The notes: generated from the letters alone by a model not told the origin. Shown: positions 34,694 to 43,621, numbered from the stretch's first letter. The stretch: 45,165 nt of DNA from JAYEIA01 sp964472505 (GCA_964472505.1 CAYYQW010000027.1:1-45165), one strand, 5' to 3'. Made by a program: numbers and translations.

Positions 34694-34742
34694 TTACATC
34701 TTATATCTTACATCTTACATCTTACATCTTATATCTTACATC
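34694..34742. repeat. heptamer tandem repeat (TTACATC x7)
   Basis: Seven consecutive 7-bp units of TTACATC, two of them TTATATC. The last unit overlaps the leuS stop codon (34743-34741), so changes in repeat number would begin right at the end of that gene. Confidence 0.8.
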
Positions 34743-37506
34743 AATGCACAATATTTACCATGCGTCCCGGCACAATAATTACTTTTTTGAGAGGCTTATC
34801 CTGCAAGCGTTTTTGAGTGTCATCATGCTCCAATACGCATTTTTCCAAATCTTGTTTCGAAATATCGGCCGAAACTTCCAATGTAAAGCGGGTTTTTCCG
34901 TTAAAAGCCACCGGATATTTCACTGAATCTTCTTTCAGATATTTCTCATCGTAATCGGGAAACTCGCTTTGGGTAATACTTCCCTCATGCCCGGCTTTCA
35001 TCCAAAGCTCTTCGGCAATGTGCGGAGCAAAAGGCGCCGTAATACGCAAAAGTTTTTCCAAAACTTCACGCTTGTTGCATTTTAAAGAGGACAGTTCGTT
35101 TACACAAACCATATAAGCGCTCACACAGGTGTTAAAAGCCAAGCGTTCAATATCTTCTTTAACCTTTTTAATGGTTTTATGCAGTATTTTCAACTCTTGG
35201 TCGGTGGCTTTATCCTCGGAAAGTTCAAATGCTTCTTTTTCATTATGAAACAAACGCCAAAACTTATTCAAAAAGCGATAAACACCTTCTATGCCGTTGG
35301 TATCCCACGGTTTGGATTGTTCAATGGGGCCGAGGAACATTTCGTACAAGCGAAAAGTATCGGTGCCGTATTCTTCCATGATCTCATCCGGGTTCACCAC
35401 ATTGTATAAAGATTTGGACATCTTTTCTTCGGCAAAACCGCAATGATATTTTCCGTCATCTTCCAAAATGAATTCTGCTTTCTTATAGTCATCACTCCAA
35501 TTTCGGAAAGCTTCAATATCCAAAATATCATTATTGACGCATTTTATATCCACATGTATGGGGCTTGTATCGTAATCTTTACGCAAATTGTATGAAACAA
35601 AGGTATTTTTTCCTTTGATGCGATATACAAAGTTGGAACGTCCGCGAATCATACCTTGATTTACCAGGCGTTTGAATGGTTCGTCCTTAGATACTTTTCC
35701 CAAATCATACAAAAACTTGTTCCAATAACGCGAATAAATCAGATGGCCTACGGCATGCTCGGTTCCTCCGATGTACAAATCCACGTCCTGCCAATATTCG
35801 TTCGCTTCTTTGGATACGAGCTCGGAATCATTTTTAGGATCCATGTATCGCAGGTAGTAGGCCGATGAGCCGGCAAATCCGGGCATGGTACTCAGTTCAA
35901 TGGGATAGCCTTCTTTGGTTTTCCAATTTTTGGCTCTGCCGAGCGGCGGTTCGCCGGTTTCGGTGGGTTTGTATTGATCAATTTCGGGCAGTTCCAGCGG
36001 CAATTCATCTTCCGGTAAGGGATAAGCCACACCGTCTTTATAATAAACAGGAAAAGGTTCGCCCCAATAACGCTGGCGGCTGAATATGGCATCGCGTATG
36101 CGGAAATTGGTTTTGCCTTCGCCTAAATCTCGTTTTTCAACTTCATCAATGGTTGCTTGTACGGCATCTTTCACATCCATTCCGTTAAAAAAACCGGAGT
36201 TTATCATCTTGCCTTCTTTGGCATCGTAGGATTCTTCGGTAATATCGCCGCCTTCCACCACGGGAACTATGGGCAGTCCGAAATGTTTGGCAAATTTATA
36301 ATCGCGGCTGTCGTGTGCGGGAACGGCCATAATGGCTCCGGTGCCGTAGCCGGCAAGCACATAATCGCTGATCCAAATCGGTATTTTCTTTTCGGTAAAG
36401 GGATTCACGGCATAACTGCCGGTAAACACCCCGGTTACATTTTCGGCATCGGCCAGACGATCGCGCTCGGTACGCATTTTTGTTTGTTCGAGATACTGCT
36501 CGGCATCCGAGCGGTAATCGTCCAATGTCAGCTCTCGGGCTAATTTGCTTTCGGGTGCCAAAACCATGAAGGTAGATCCGAAAATGGTATCGGGCCGTGT
36601 AGTAAATACTTTTATTTCGCGCTCCGAATCGGCAATTTTAAAGCGCATTTCGGCGCCTTCGGACTTCCCTATCCAATTGCGCTGCAGTTCTTTAAGCGAT
36701 TCCGACCATTCCAACTTATCGAGGCCGGAAAGCAGGCGTTCGGCATAAGCGCTCACGCGCAATAACCATTGCTCGGTTTCTTTTTGGTAAACGGGATGCC
36801 CGCCTCTTACCGAAAGGCCGTCCTGCACCTCGTCGTTGGCCAATACGGTTCCCAATGCGGGGCACCAGTTAACGGTAGTGGTATCGCGAAAAGCCAAGCG
36901 CCAATTCATCAATGTTTTTCGCTGCTCTTTTTCAGTCATGGCTTTCCATTGCTGTGCAGAAAAACGCATGGTTTTGGTGTCGGCACCGTTAATATTTTCG
37001 CTGCCGTTTTGCTCAAAAGCTTTTATTAAGCTTTCAATGGGTTCGGCTTTTTGAGTATCTTTATTGAACCAGAGATTAAACATTTGCAGGAATGCCCACT
37101 GGGTCCATTTATAGTAATCCGGGTCGGAAGTAAGCACCATGCGATCCCAATCGTAAGAAAGGGCTATTTTTTCTAATTGTTCGCGGTAGCGTTTTATATT
37201 TTTTTCGGTGGTAACGGCCGGATGTTGGCCGGTTTGAACGGCATACTGCTCGGCCGGCAAGCCAAAAGCATCAAATCCCATGGGATGCAATACATTGTAA
37301 CCCTGCTGCCTTTTGTAGCGACTGTATATATCCGATGCGATATAACCCAGAGGATGCCCTACATGTAAACCGGCTCCCGAAGGATAGGGGAACATATCAA
37401 GCACATAGTACTTGGGACGTTCGGATGTGTTACTGACTTTGTAAATTTGATTTTTTTTCCAAGCGGATTGCCACTTTTTTTCAATCTCTTTGAACGGATA
37501 TGCCAT
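34741..37506 (-). CDS. leuS: leucyl-tRNA synthetase
   Basis: A 921-aa class I aminoacyl-tRNA synthetase that charges tRNA-Leu with leucine in the cytoplasm. The HIGH-type motif is HVGHPLGY (about residue 48) and the KMSKS loop is EEKMSKSLYN. The CP1 editing domain is present (TTRPDTIFGSTFMV; IMAVPAHDSRDYKFA). Between the catalytic halves there is an extra segment before KMSKS, from FVYRIKGKNTFVSYN, that is usual in Bacteroidota LeuRS. The C-terminal anticodon-binding and tRNA-contacting domain is complete (FAPHIAEELW). Length matches the family. The stop codon overlaps a heptamer repeat. Its promoter is at 37557-37585. Confidence 0.97.
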   Translation of the reverse strand: MAYPFKEIEKKWQSAWKKNQIYKVSNTSERPKYYVLDMFPYPSGAGLHVGHPLGYIASDIYSRYKRQQGYNVLHPMGFDAFGLPAEQYAVQTGQHPAVTTEKNIKRYREQLEKIALSYDWDRMVLTSDPDYYKWTQWAFLQMFNLWFNKDTQKAEPIESLIKAFEQNGSENINGADTKTMRFSAQQWKAMTEKEQRKTLMNWRLAFRDTTTVNWCPALGTVLANDEVQDGLSVRGGHPVYQKETEQWLLRVSAYAERLLSGLDKLEWSESLKELQRNWIGKSEGAEMRFKIADSEREIKVFTTRPDTIFGSTFMVLAPESKLARELTLDDYRSDAEQYLEQTKMRTERDRLADAENVTGVFTGSYAVNPFTEKKIPIWISDYVLAGYGTGAIMAVPAHDSRDYKFAKHFGLPIVPVVEGGDITEESYDAKEGKMINSGFFNGMDVKDAVQATIDEVEKRDLGEGKTNFRIRDAIFSRQRYWGEPFPVYYKDGVAYPLPEDELPLELPEIDQYKPTETGEPPLGRAKNWKTKEGYPIELSTMPGFAGSSAYYLRYMDPKNDSELVSKEANEYWQDVDLYIGGTEHAVGHLIYSRYWNKFLYDLGKVSKDEPFKRLVNQGMIRGRSNFVYRIKGKNTFVSYNLRKDYDTSPIHVDIKCVNNDILDIEAFRNWSDDYKKAEFILEDDGKYHCGFAEEKMSKSLYNVVNPDEIMEEYGTDTFRLYEMFLGPIEQSKPWDTNGIEGVYRFLNKFWRLFHNEKEAFELSEDKATDQELKILHKTIKKVKEDIERLAFNTCVSAYMVCVNELSSLKCNKREVLEKLLRITAPFAPHIAEELWMKAGHEGSITQSEFPDYDEKYLKEDSVKYPVAFNGKTRFTLEVSADISKQDLEKCVLEHDDTQKRLQDKPLKKVIIVPGRMVNIVH

Positions 37507-37556
37507 AAAAACAAAAGTTGTTTATGCGTTGATTTTTTTCTCACGGAAACAGCCGA

Positions 37557-37585
37557 CAAAGATATACAAGTTTTTTGTTATACAA
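37557..37585 (-). promoter_or_regulatory. leuS promoter
   Basis: On the minus strand TTG (37585-37583), 18 bp, then TATCTTTG (37564-37557). The start site would fall about 45 nt upstream of the ATG at 37506. Confidence 0.5.
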
Positions 37586-37696
37586 CGGGCTTTTTGTAAA
37601 AAGGTGAAAAAATATTTAAGCGCTAAAAATAATCTTGAATTAAAGACAAATAATGGTTCGTTTAAAATTTTTATTTGCAAACTTCAAAAGTATCCG

Positions 37697-37823
37697 ACTT
37701 TTGAACGTCCGGAGGACTTCAAAACGTCTTTGTTTGTTCGGTCTTTTGGTTTCCCCGCAGAGGTTCAAAAGTCATCTCCTTCGCTGTGGCTCAGGAACGG
37801 CCGGCGGTTTTTGAAGTGTTTGG
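37697..37823. repeat. dispersed two-hairpin repeat, copy 1
   Basis: First half: TTTTGAACGTCC, then GGAGGACTTCAAAA, forming a hairpin with one bulged C. Second half: GTTCAAAAGTCA, TTCGCTGTGGCTCAGGAAC and GGTTTTTGAAG, forming a second hairpin. It fills most of the 354-bp gap between leuS and the M1-like gene. Confidence 0.8.
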
Positions 37824-37860
37824 AAAAAGGCTCAAAATTAGTTAGGAATTAACTAATCGC

Positions 37861-39105
37861 TTACCATATTTTTTTATGGGATTGCAGTTCAATGTCTAAT
37901 GCTTTTGCTCCGGAACTGCTGAATTTTTTAAATGCATTATAAAACTCAAAATATGAAACTTGCTTTCCTTTAAATTTATGATAAAAGTTGCGCATGAAAT
38001 TTTTAAAATTCACATCATTTTCTTCGATAATTTTTTGAAGCACAAGGGTACCTTTACAATATATTATTATGCTGTTTTTCTGATTGTCTAATCTTCGAAC
38101 ATCTCGTATAGATAAACGTTTCGGGTTATCTCCGAGAACATAGTCGCAGGAGTTTTTATATGTTTGAAATACCGATGCATAAACCGAGTCGCTGTATGAA
38201 TGTTTTACAAATTCTGTTTTCAGATATTCCGTGAACGACTCTTCCAAAAACCTGTATAGTTGAGCTTCTGAATCAAAAAGAACAGATTTACCCCACCAGT
38301 GATGCGCCACTTCATGCGGTATCCATGAATTTTTTGGGTTTTGGACATGCATATCCGTAAAAAAATCATCAAAAATTACTATGCCATTTAATGATTGAGC
38401 ATACTGCAAGTTATCAGGCCCCAAAAAGACAACATTTAAAGCATTAAAGGGTGTGTCGGAAAAGAAATCGGAGAAAAAAGATGCTGCATCCGTAAATTGT
38501 CGCATCATATCTTCGGGCAAAGTTTTATCCGGATAATGATAGAACTGATACTCAATATCGGATATTGTATATTTTTGATTGGTGTAATATTCCATGGGTA
38601 ACAGGATCAGGCTTACTTCATTTGCAAAATCTAAATTATAATCGCCGGCGGATATATACCCGCCGGATACCACATAATATGTTTCTTGATCGTGCTCAAT
38701 ATTCAGCTTTGATGAAAAAGACATATTCGAAACGGACGGATACCAGACACCTTCCTTTTTTAACATTAGGGTGCCGTCATCAAGGCTGAATGTTTTTTTA
38801 TCAAGTGTGTATGATATTTCAAATTCCCGAATTTCAGAATCTAAAACTAATGTACTGCTATCTCTTCGGTATTGGATAGCTTGGCCGTCGGGAGTTTTAA
38901 TTTTTGATATTTCTGCACTGTCATTAAAGGTGAAAGCACACTTGGCGGAATCTAATTTAACATTCAAATCAACATAAACAGTTTGCTTTTCAACTTTCAC
39001 CGAAAACTCATAACTGTTTTGCGAAAATGCAGATGTAGCAAAAATTCCGCAAAGCAAAAAGCTTATACAAAAAAATGCCCGGTGATTTAATGTCTTTTTA
39101 TACAT
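37861..39105 (-). CDS. secreted M1-like gluzincin metallopeptidase
   Basis: A 414-aa exported protein with a signal peptide (FFCISFLLCGIFATSAFS, cleavage near residue 29). The N-terminal half is a beta-sandwich like the M1 amino domain. The active site is HEVAHHWWGKS (His264, Glu265, His268), followed by FLEESFTEYL, where Glu289 would be the third zinc ligand; M1 enzymes have HExxH-W-G and WLNEGF at these places. The exopeptidase GxMEN motif is not conserved (SLNGIVIFDD), and the C-terminal helical domain is very short, so peptide specificity is uncertain. It lies between two palindromic-repeat regions. The gene upstream on the same strand is a fragment. Confidence 0.8.
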   Translation of the reverse strand: MYKKTLNHRAFFCISFLLCGIFATSAFSQNSYEFSVKVEKQTVYVDLNVKLDSAKCAFTFNDSAEISKIKTPDGQAIQYRRDSSTLVLDSEIREFEISYTLDKKTFSLDDGTLMLKKEGVWYPSVSNMSFSSKLNIEHDQETYYVVSGGYISAGDYNLDFANEVSLILLPMEYYTNQKYTISDIEYQFYHYPDKTLPEDMMRQFTDAASFFSDFFSDTPFNALNVVFLGPDNLQYAQSLNGIVIFDDFFTDMHVQNPKNSWIPHEVAHHWWGKSVLFDSEAQLYRFLEESFTEYLKTEFVKHSYSDSVYASVFQTYKNSCDYVLGDNPKRLSIRDVRRLDNQKNSIIIYCKGTLVLQKIIEENDVNFKNFMRNFYHKFKGKQVSYFEFYNAFKKFSSSGAKALDIELQSHKKIW

Positions 39106-39216
39106 AGTGATTTTGCTTTTGACTTATTAGTATTTTGTTCAACAATAAGCAATTTTCGTGCAATTTTAATTTCCGATAAATTGTACTATCAACTTAGGGG
39201 CTGTTGATTCTCCTTT

Positions 39217-39408
39217 TTACAATCGGATTTTAGCTCGTTCCCCCGCATCGGAAATTCCCAAAAGAGAAACGCCCTCGCGGGTAATGAGGCTTTTATCGCG
39301 CAAGTATTGCAGACTATAGTTTTTGCCGTAGTGCTTGGCCACCATGCGAAGGCAGGTGGGACCGCAGTCCGGGGCGTTGTGTTGGGTGTAGTGTGATAAG
39401 ATTGGCAA
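39217..39408 (-). pseudogene. truncated C39 peptidase / peptidase-ABC-transporter fragment, copy A
   Basis: A 63-codon ORF whose residues 4-57 match the first part of the C39 peptidase domain at the N-terminus of bacteriocin-processing ABC exporters: HYTQHNAPDCGPTCLRMVA, then YGKNYSLQYLRDKS and ITREGVSLLGISDA. The catalytic Cys is present (DCGPTC), but the His and Asp that lie further along the domain, and the whole transporter, are missing. After SDAGE the sequence turns into unrelated residues and a stop. A second similar fragment lies at 41695-41849. It cannot be an active peptidase. Confidence 0.75.
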
Positions 39409-39427
39409 ACTATTACTTTTTGTTCAT

Positions 39428-40717
39428 TTAATTATTTTTATAAATCGTGTAATGCGTAGGTTTCCTAATTAATACCCATCCTTTATTTAGAGTCAATTTC
39501 CAATTTTTACTTTTTACAATATTATTCTCATTAGTCAGTTTATCAATCGGAAGCGTTATTGTGTCTTTGGAATATAAGCATCCGCCCGAATCAACGCTTA
39601 AAATCCCCCAATTATCAACAATGCGTGCATGTTCGAATACCGTTCCCAAACTGTCGATTGTAAACATACCGGATGGGCTAAAGCCAAATGAAGCATCTTC
39701 CGTGGGTAAAATAACTAATGAATCCCCGGAAAACTTCTTTTTGTACAAATTGTGTTTGTTAATCTTTTTCAGATACAAGTTATGTTCATGGTTTCTAATC
39801 GCTTTATAATTATAGTTATCCCTTATTGCCTTCACAGTTTCAGGATTGCTGTCAGGATACGGAATATTATAACTTACAGCAGCAAGCCTACCTATGTTTG
39901 TGTCGGCTTTAATTTTATCTCTCCAAGCATTTTTATTTAAGTCTAATATACAAGCGTACAACAAGCCGGAAAAATAGCCAAAAAGTCTGTGTTGGTTTTC
40001 GCTGTTCCAATAAACACTTTTCTGCTCCAATATATGGTTTATAAATGAGCTGTCGGTTTTTGAAACTAACCTGTGGGCAGTATATTCGGGCATTCCCTCA
40101 TGAATTTCAAAAGCATTTTCCGAGCTTGCACCTGACGGAAATAAACTTCTTCTGTAAATTCTAAAATGTAAAGCATTATTCAAATGCTTTTTTCGGATTA
40201 TTAAGTCGTTTTCCCGGATTGCCTGCATCAGTGCTTCCCACTCCAATTTAAGGTATATTTTCGCCTGCTCCTTATCTATGTGTTTGTTTGAGTATGTTTC
40301 AGGAGCAAGATTCAGTTCCGGTTGCAATCTGTGAAACATCTCATGAAGTATTATTCGTTTTTTTGTATATAAATTGCCGGGCAATGGATAGGCAAGCATA
40401 GTCCAAAATGTACCCCCAAAATTTACCGTGGAATTAGCAATGTTTTTAGTTTTTGGAAAATATCCGGTATAAACATCGTCCGTTTTCTTTAGCAGACTAT
40501 CGGCATCCTGTTGGTTAGCAACTATAAATCGAGTTTCTCTGTCAATATATAACAAGGGTGCCCATAGGTTTTCACCCCATAATGCACCTGCATCTTTATC
40601 GCATATTTTCTTAACCTCTTGAAATAACATCCGGCTCTCTGCAATTTGCATCGAATCCGTTTGGGAAAATCCCGAAAATATGCTAAAAACAAGCAATATA
40701 CTAAAAACATATTTCAT
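39428..40717 (-). CDS. secreted putative zinc metallopeptidase
   Basis: A 429-aa exported protein with a signal peptide ending near FSGFSQ (residue 19). It contains HEMFHRLQPEL (His125, Glu126, His129), a HExxH zinc motif, and further on FEIHEGMPEYTAHRL, where Glu207 could be the third ligand, the pattern of gluzincins with a distant glutamate. The middle part is helical (EWEALMQAIREN) and the C-terminal 110 residues are beta-rich (FGFSPSGMFTIDSLG). I do not recognise a named family. It is preceded by repeat copy 2 and followed by the C39 fragment. Confidence 0.7.
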   Translation of the reverse strand: MKYVFSILLVFSIFSGFSQTDSMQIAESRMLFQEVKKICDKDAGALWGENLWAPLLYIDRETRFIVANQQDADSLLKKTDDVYTGYFPKTKNIANSTVNFGGTFWTMLAYPLPGNLYTKKRIILHEMFHRLQPELNLAPETYSNKHIDKEQAKIYLKLEWEALMQAIRENDLIIRKKHLNNALHFRIYRRSLFPSGASSENAFEIHEGMPEYTAHRLVSKTDSSFINHILEQKSVYWNSENQHRLFGYFSGLLYACILDLNKNAWRDKIKADTNIGRLAAVSYNIPYPDSNPETVKAIRDNYNYKAIRNHEHNLYLKKINKHNLYKKKFSGDSLVILPTEDASFGFSPSGMFTIDSLGTVFEHARIVDNWGILSVDSGGCLYSKDTITLPIDKLTNENNIVKSKNWKLTLNKGWVLIRKPTHYTIYKNN

Positions 40718-40826
40718 AAAAGTCTATGGTATTAATGCATTATCACAGTTGTAACGTCAAATACATAGATTTTGTTTTGAAAATTTCGGACAATATTTTT
40801 GGTTGGTAAAACTGTAAAAGCAGCTG

Positions 40827-40951
40827 ACTTTTGAACGTCCGGAGGACTTCAAAACGTCTTTGTTTGTTTGTTCTTTTCTTTTGGTTCCCTGAACGCGCTC
40901 AAAAGCCCGGCCCTTCAACCGATGATCAGGAAACGCAGGAGGTTTTGAAGG
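40827..40951. repeat. dispersed two-hairpin repeat, copy 2
   Basis: Same family as at 43737: ACTTTTGAACGTCC, GGAGGACTTCAAAACGTC, a T-rich spacer, then GCTCAAAAGCCC, CTTCAACCGATGATCAGGAA and GGTTTTGAAGG. The second half is more diverged. It occupies the gap between the putative metallopeptidase and the interrupted small gene. Confidence 0.75.
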
Positions 40952-41059
40952 TTTTGAAGAAAATATGATATTATGCTCTATCTATTTTTTTATTCAATTA
41001 TTATTAAATTCGCAAAACATAAAATGGATTGTGGATATATTTTAATCAAAATAATAACA

Positions 41060-41368
41060 ATGGATAAAAATACAATAGTAACCGACTCAAGAATTATTTG
41101 GGCTTTACTCGCAACAAGCATTCTTTTAATTGGCTTAGGTTATTTCTCAAATAACCCGGCACAGGAACATTCTGATATATACAAAATATCAGGTTTTACT
41201 TTATATTTTTCAGTTTGAGTAATTTTGCTTTTTGATATTATCAAAAACAAAGTACGTAATAAATCTTTTTGGGTCATGTCTATGTTTATTCTTGCTACTA
41301 TTACTCCAATTGTATATTTAATAAGAAGAAATAAAGTGCTGAAAGCAAATATCACAAACGAAGAATAA
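41060..41368 (+). pseudogene. small membrane protein gene interrupted by one TGA
   Basis: Reading from the ATG at 41060, the frame runs to a TGA at 41216-41218 and continues without other stops to TAA at 41366-41368, giving 102 residues plus the TGA position. The first part has a hydrophobic helix (IIWALLATSILLIGLGYF), and the part after the TGA continues as two more helices (VILLFDIIKN; MSMFILATITPIVYLI) and the charged tail RRNKVLKANITNEE. This composition is coherent on both sides of the stop, so a single nonsense change in a three-helix membrane protein is the simplest reading. The product is not recognised. Confidence 0.55.
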
Positions 41369-41387
41369 CAACCCAAATAAAGTGGAT

Positions 41388-41555
41388 TTAGAAACCTAAT
41401 GTTTTCATAATACTTTCAAAAACCTCAGCGGGGCTGTCTAAAATTACAAAAAACATAATTACTGCTGCAAATGCTGCTACAATCATTAAAAATTCTCTTT
41501 TTTTCTCTTTTTTCATTTCACCGTTTGATTCTAAAAATTCTGTTAAATTTTGCAT
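41388..41555 (-). CDS. 55-aa single-helix membrane protein
   Basis: ATG at 41555 to TAA at 41390-41388. The product starts MQNLTEFLESNGEMKKEKKRE, is followed by a single transmembrane helix (FLMIVAAFAAVIMFFVILD) and a short tail (SPAEVFESIMKTLGF). The charged cytoplasmic part followed by one clean helix looks like a real small membrane protein. It is convergent with the interrupted gene on the plus strand, ending 19 bp from that gene's final stop. No family is recognised. Confidence 0.5.
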   Translation of the reverse strand: MQNLTEFLESNGEMKKEKKREFLMIVAAFAAVIMFFVILDSPAEVFESIMKTLGF

Positions 41556-41646
41556 TTTGTTTAAGTTTTAAAATTAATAAATAAAGTTTGTTTTGAAAAT
41601 TTTGCGCAACATTTTTGTCGGACAAATGTGTAAAAGAGACTGCCGG

Positions 41647-41690
41647 ACTTTTGAACGTCCGGAAGACTTCAAAACGTCTTTGTCTTTCTG
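41647..41690. repeat. dispersed two-hairpin repeat, copy 3 (truncated)
   Basis: Only the first hairpin is present: ACTTTTGAACGTCC, GGAAGACTTCAAAACGTC and TTTGTCTTTCTG. The second half is replaced by the C39 fragment that starts immediately to the right. Confidence 0.75.
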
Positions 41691-41694
41691 ATTC

Positions 41695-41849
41695 CGCCGC
41701 ATCGGAAATTCCCAAAAGCGAAACGCCCTCGCGGGTTATGCGGCTTTTCTCGCGCAGGTAATGCAGGCTATAGTTTTTACCGTAGTGCTTAGCGACTATG
41801 CGAAGGCAGGTGGGGTCGCAGTCCGGGGTGTCGTGTTGGGTGTAGTGTG
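41695..41849 (-). pseudogene. truncated C39 peptidase fragment, copy B
   Basis: On the minus strand, one frame reads FPHYTQHDTPDCDPTCLR, then IVAKHYGKNYSLHYLREKS and RITREGVSLLGISDA, closely matching fragment A and the opening of the C39 domain. Here DCGP is changed to DCDP. There is no start codon upstream (an in-frame TAA precedes it), and the reading continues past ISDA into repeat copy 3. It ends at the same point of the domain as fragment A. Confidence 0.75.
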
Positions 41850-41898
41850 GGAACGAGATTAATTATCGAAAAATTTGAAATATAATGTCTATATTCAT

Positions 41899-42702
41899 TT
41901 ATAAATGAAATTCCTGTGGTTTTTTTAACAAATTCTTTAGTGTATCTACCCTAAACATAAAAACATTACCTTTAACTTCTCTTCCAAATATCTTATTTAC
42001 TTCATTCCGTCCAATTTGATTGAATCCATATAAACCTACGTATATCGAATCTTTATTATATGTTTTAAAAAGTTTTTCAGCAGACTGTTTTTCAACTGCA
42101 GAATAATGGAAGAAAGGTATTTTATTTTTTGCATTACTATTTTCAACAAAAGAAAGATTTCCGGAATAAATACTAAAAGGGTTCTCCTTAAATTCAGCTT
42201 CAATAAGTCCTGTTTTTGGGACATTTATTGTTTGTTTCTGTGAGTTTTGAATTATTCCCTGAAAATTAACATAAGCTGTACCTACAAAACCAATCTCAAT
42301 AGTAAATTCAATTTCTTCATTATTTATATTTACTGTTTTATTAATTTCTTCAGTTTTTGTAAATAAAATCACCTCATCTATATTCCCAATATCTTTATAC
42401 GAAACCAATAACAGCTTGCCGGCAGATAGTTTATATGTATGCTTTAAAGGGATGTCATCATTCGGGAAGTACATAAATAAGGAGTCCTCCCCGGATTTTA
42501 TTTGTCTGTAACGACATGAAAATTCAAATGTATTTGATTTTATATAAACCGTATCTTCTGTAAAGGTATAAGATAAGTCATGTGCATTATTTAATGCCGT
42601 CCAAGTACCAATAATTTCGTTAGGTTCATAACTATTGCAATTAATGATAAAAATTGATACAATAAATAACAATAGTAATTGTATATCTTTAATTGGCTTC
42701 AT
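41899..42702 (-). CDS. lipoprotein of unknown function
   Basis: A 267-aa protein with a lipobox ending IINC (Cys22), so predicted to be membrane anchored. The first domain (about 28-115) begins EIIGTWTALNN and has short beta-strands as in lipocalin-like stress or copy-number lipoproteins (IGTW followed by YTFTEDTVYI). The second part is a beta-rich region with FTIEIGFVGTAYVNFQG, and the end is helical. No motif gives a function. It is AT-rich and sits downstream of a second lipoprotein gene on the same strand, 139 bp away. Confidence 0.65.
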   Translation of the reverse strand: MKPIKDIQLLLLFIVSIFIINCNSYEPNEIIGTWTALNNAHDLSYTFTEDTVYIKSNTFEFSCRYRQIKSGEDSLFMYFPNDDIPLKHTYKLSAGKLLLVSYKDIGNIDEVILFTKTEEINKTVNINNEEIEFTIEIGFVGTAYVNFQGIIQNSQKQTINVPKTGLIEAEFKENPFSIYSGNLSFVENSNAKNKIPFFHYSAVEKQSAEKLFKTYNKDSIYVGLYGFNQIGRNEVNKIFGREVKGNVFMFRVDTLKNLLKKPQEFHL

Positions 42703-42776
42703 AATTTCATTTATTTGTTATATGGTTAATTCTACTTTACTACTTTAAAAAAAGTTGAAAAATCTCGTAAATCTCA

Positions 42777-42833
42777 AACATTAACAACAGCTTTTTTACG
42801 AGTACTTGTTTTTCGAAAATTGAGTCTATGCGT
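42777..42833 (-). pseudogene. duplicated 3' tail of the aspartyl-protease gene
   Basis: About 57 bp match the 3' end of the aspartyl-protease gene (43880-43936) with roughly five differences. In the corresponding frame it reads RIDSIFEKQVLVKKLLL against RKDSVFEKQVPVKKLL in the intact gene. Nothing else of the gene is present, so it is the remnant of a paralogue or of a segmental duplication. Confidence 0.65.
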
Positions 42834-42841
42834 TCATTATA

Positions 42842-43621
42842 TTAAAATTTAATTTCGCCTACTCTGAAAAAGCTTTTCGGCTCCCGCTTATGTTCTGTTA
42901 TATCTAATGAGATAAGTGAACCGTCAATATTTTTATAGTTCAATTTCACAAATCCGTGTTGTTTGTTAAAAAAAGCTGTTAAATAAGTTTTGCCAATTTC
43001 ACTTTCAGCATCTGAGTTTATCACATAACAGTATAGTTTTCCGAGCTTTGTAGATAGTACAGTATCTTTTATAATTTCATAACTTGAGACGTTTGTTATT
43101 TCTTTTTCCCATTCAGCCCACCTTTTATCGCTATACTGTTGGCCAATATCAAGACTCCAACTCCATTTTGCTCCAATTTGAATGGGTTTTGTTATATATG
43201 GGAAAGGATTAAGCTCTAAAATCTTAAAAAAAAAGTTTCTTGGCGGGTGTATCCATACTTTTTTATCAGTCTCAATTATTAGGGATGATGTTGTTGTTTT
43301 CTGTGGCGGATAATTATAGCTAAAATATTTTTTTTTATCACTCTCATTTGCTCTAACCGTAATGATAATCTTTTCAATATAGCAGTTTCTTATGTCTTTT
43401 AATATGTATCCGGGATCATGGTCTTCCGGCATAATATATCTATACGAATATATAATCTTATCGCCAATGGCATATATAGGACTTGAAGAATTTGATTTAC
43501 AAATTACATTATTAATGTTTGTTTCGTTTCTTTCTTCTTTTTGGGAATACTGAGTAGTTTTTTTACAAGCTGACATAAATATCAAGAATATCATACAAAT
43601 TACTATTCTGACATGATTCAT
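42842..43621 (-). CDS. lipoprotein of unknown function
   Basis: A 259-aa protein with a lipobox ending MSAC (Cys19). The mature part is beta-rich with repeated aromatic strands: IYAIGDKIIYSYRYIMP, KKVWIHPPRNFFFKI and IQIGAKWSWSLDIGQQYS, then a strand pattern like a DUF3108-type or lipocalin-like barrel (TKLGKLYCYVINSDAES; KQHGFVKLNYKN). No catalytic residues stand out. It lies between the duplicated aspartyl-protease tail and repeat copy 4, which suggests that this stretch was inserted or rearranged. Confidence 0.65.
   Translation of the reverse strand: MNHVRIVICMIFLIFMSACKKTTQYSQKEERNETNINNVICKSNSSSPIYAIGDKIIYSYRYIMPEDHDPGYILKDIRNCYIEKIIITVRANESDKKKYFSYNYPPQKTTTSSLIIETDKKVWIHPPRNFFFKILELNPFPYITKPIQIGAKWSWSLDIGQQYSDKRWAEWEKEITNVSSYEIIKDTVLSTKLGKLYCYVINSDAESEIGKTYLTAFFNKQHGFVKLNYKNIDGSLISLDITEHKREPKSFFRVGEIKF

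Noticed and set aside
34694..34742. Possible CRISPR-like array
   Set aside because: The unit is only 7 bp with no spacers, so it is a simple tandem repeat.
39217..39408. Functional C39 peptidase
   Set aside because: Only the first 57 or so residues of the domain are present, and the catalytic His and Asp are missing.
41216..41218. Possible selenocysteine codon
   Set aside because: No conserved redox motif around the TGA and no obvious SECIS hairpin immediately after; a nonsense mutation is simpler.
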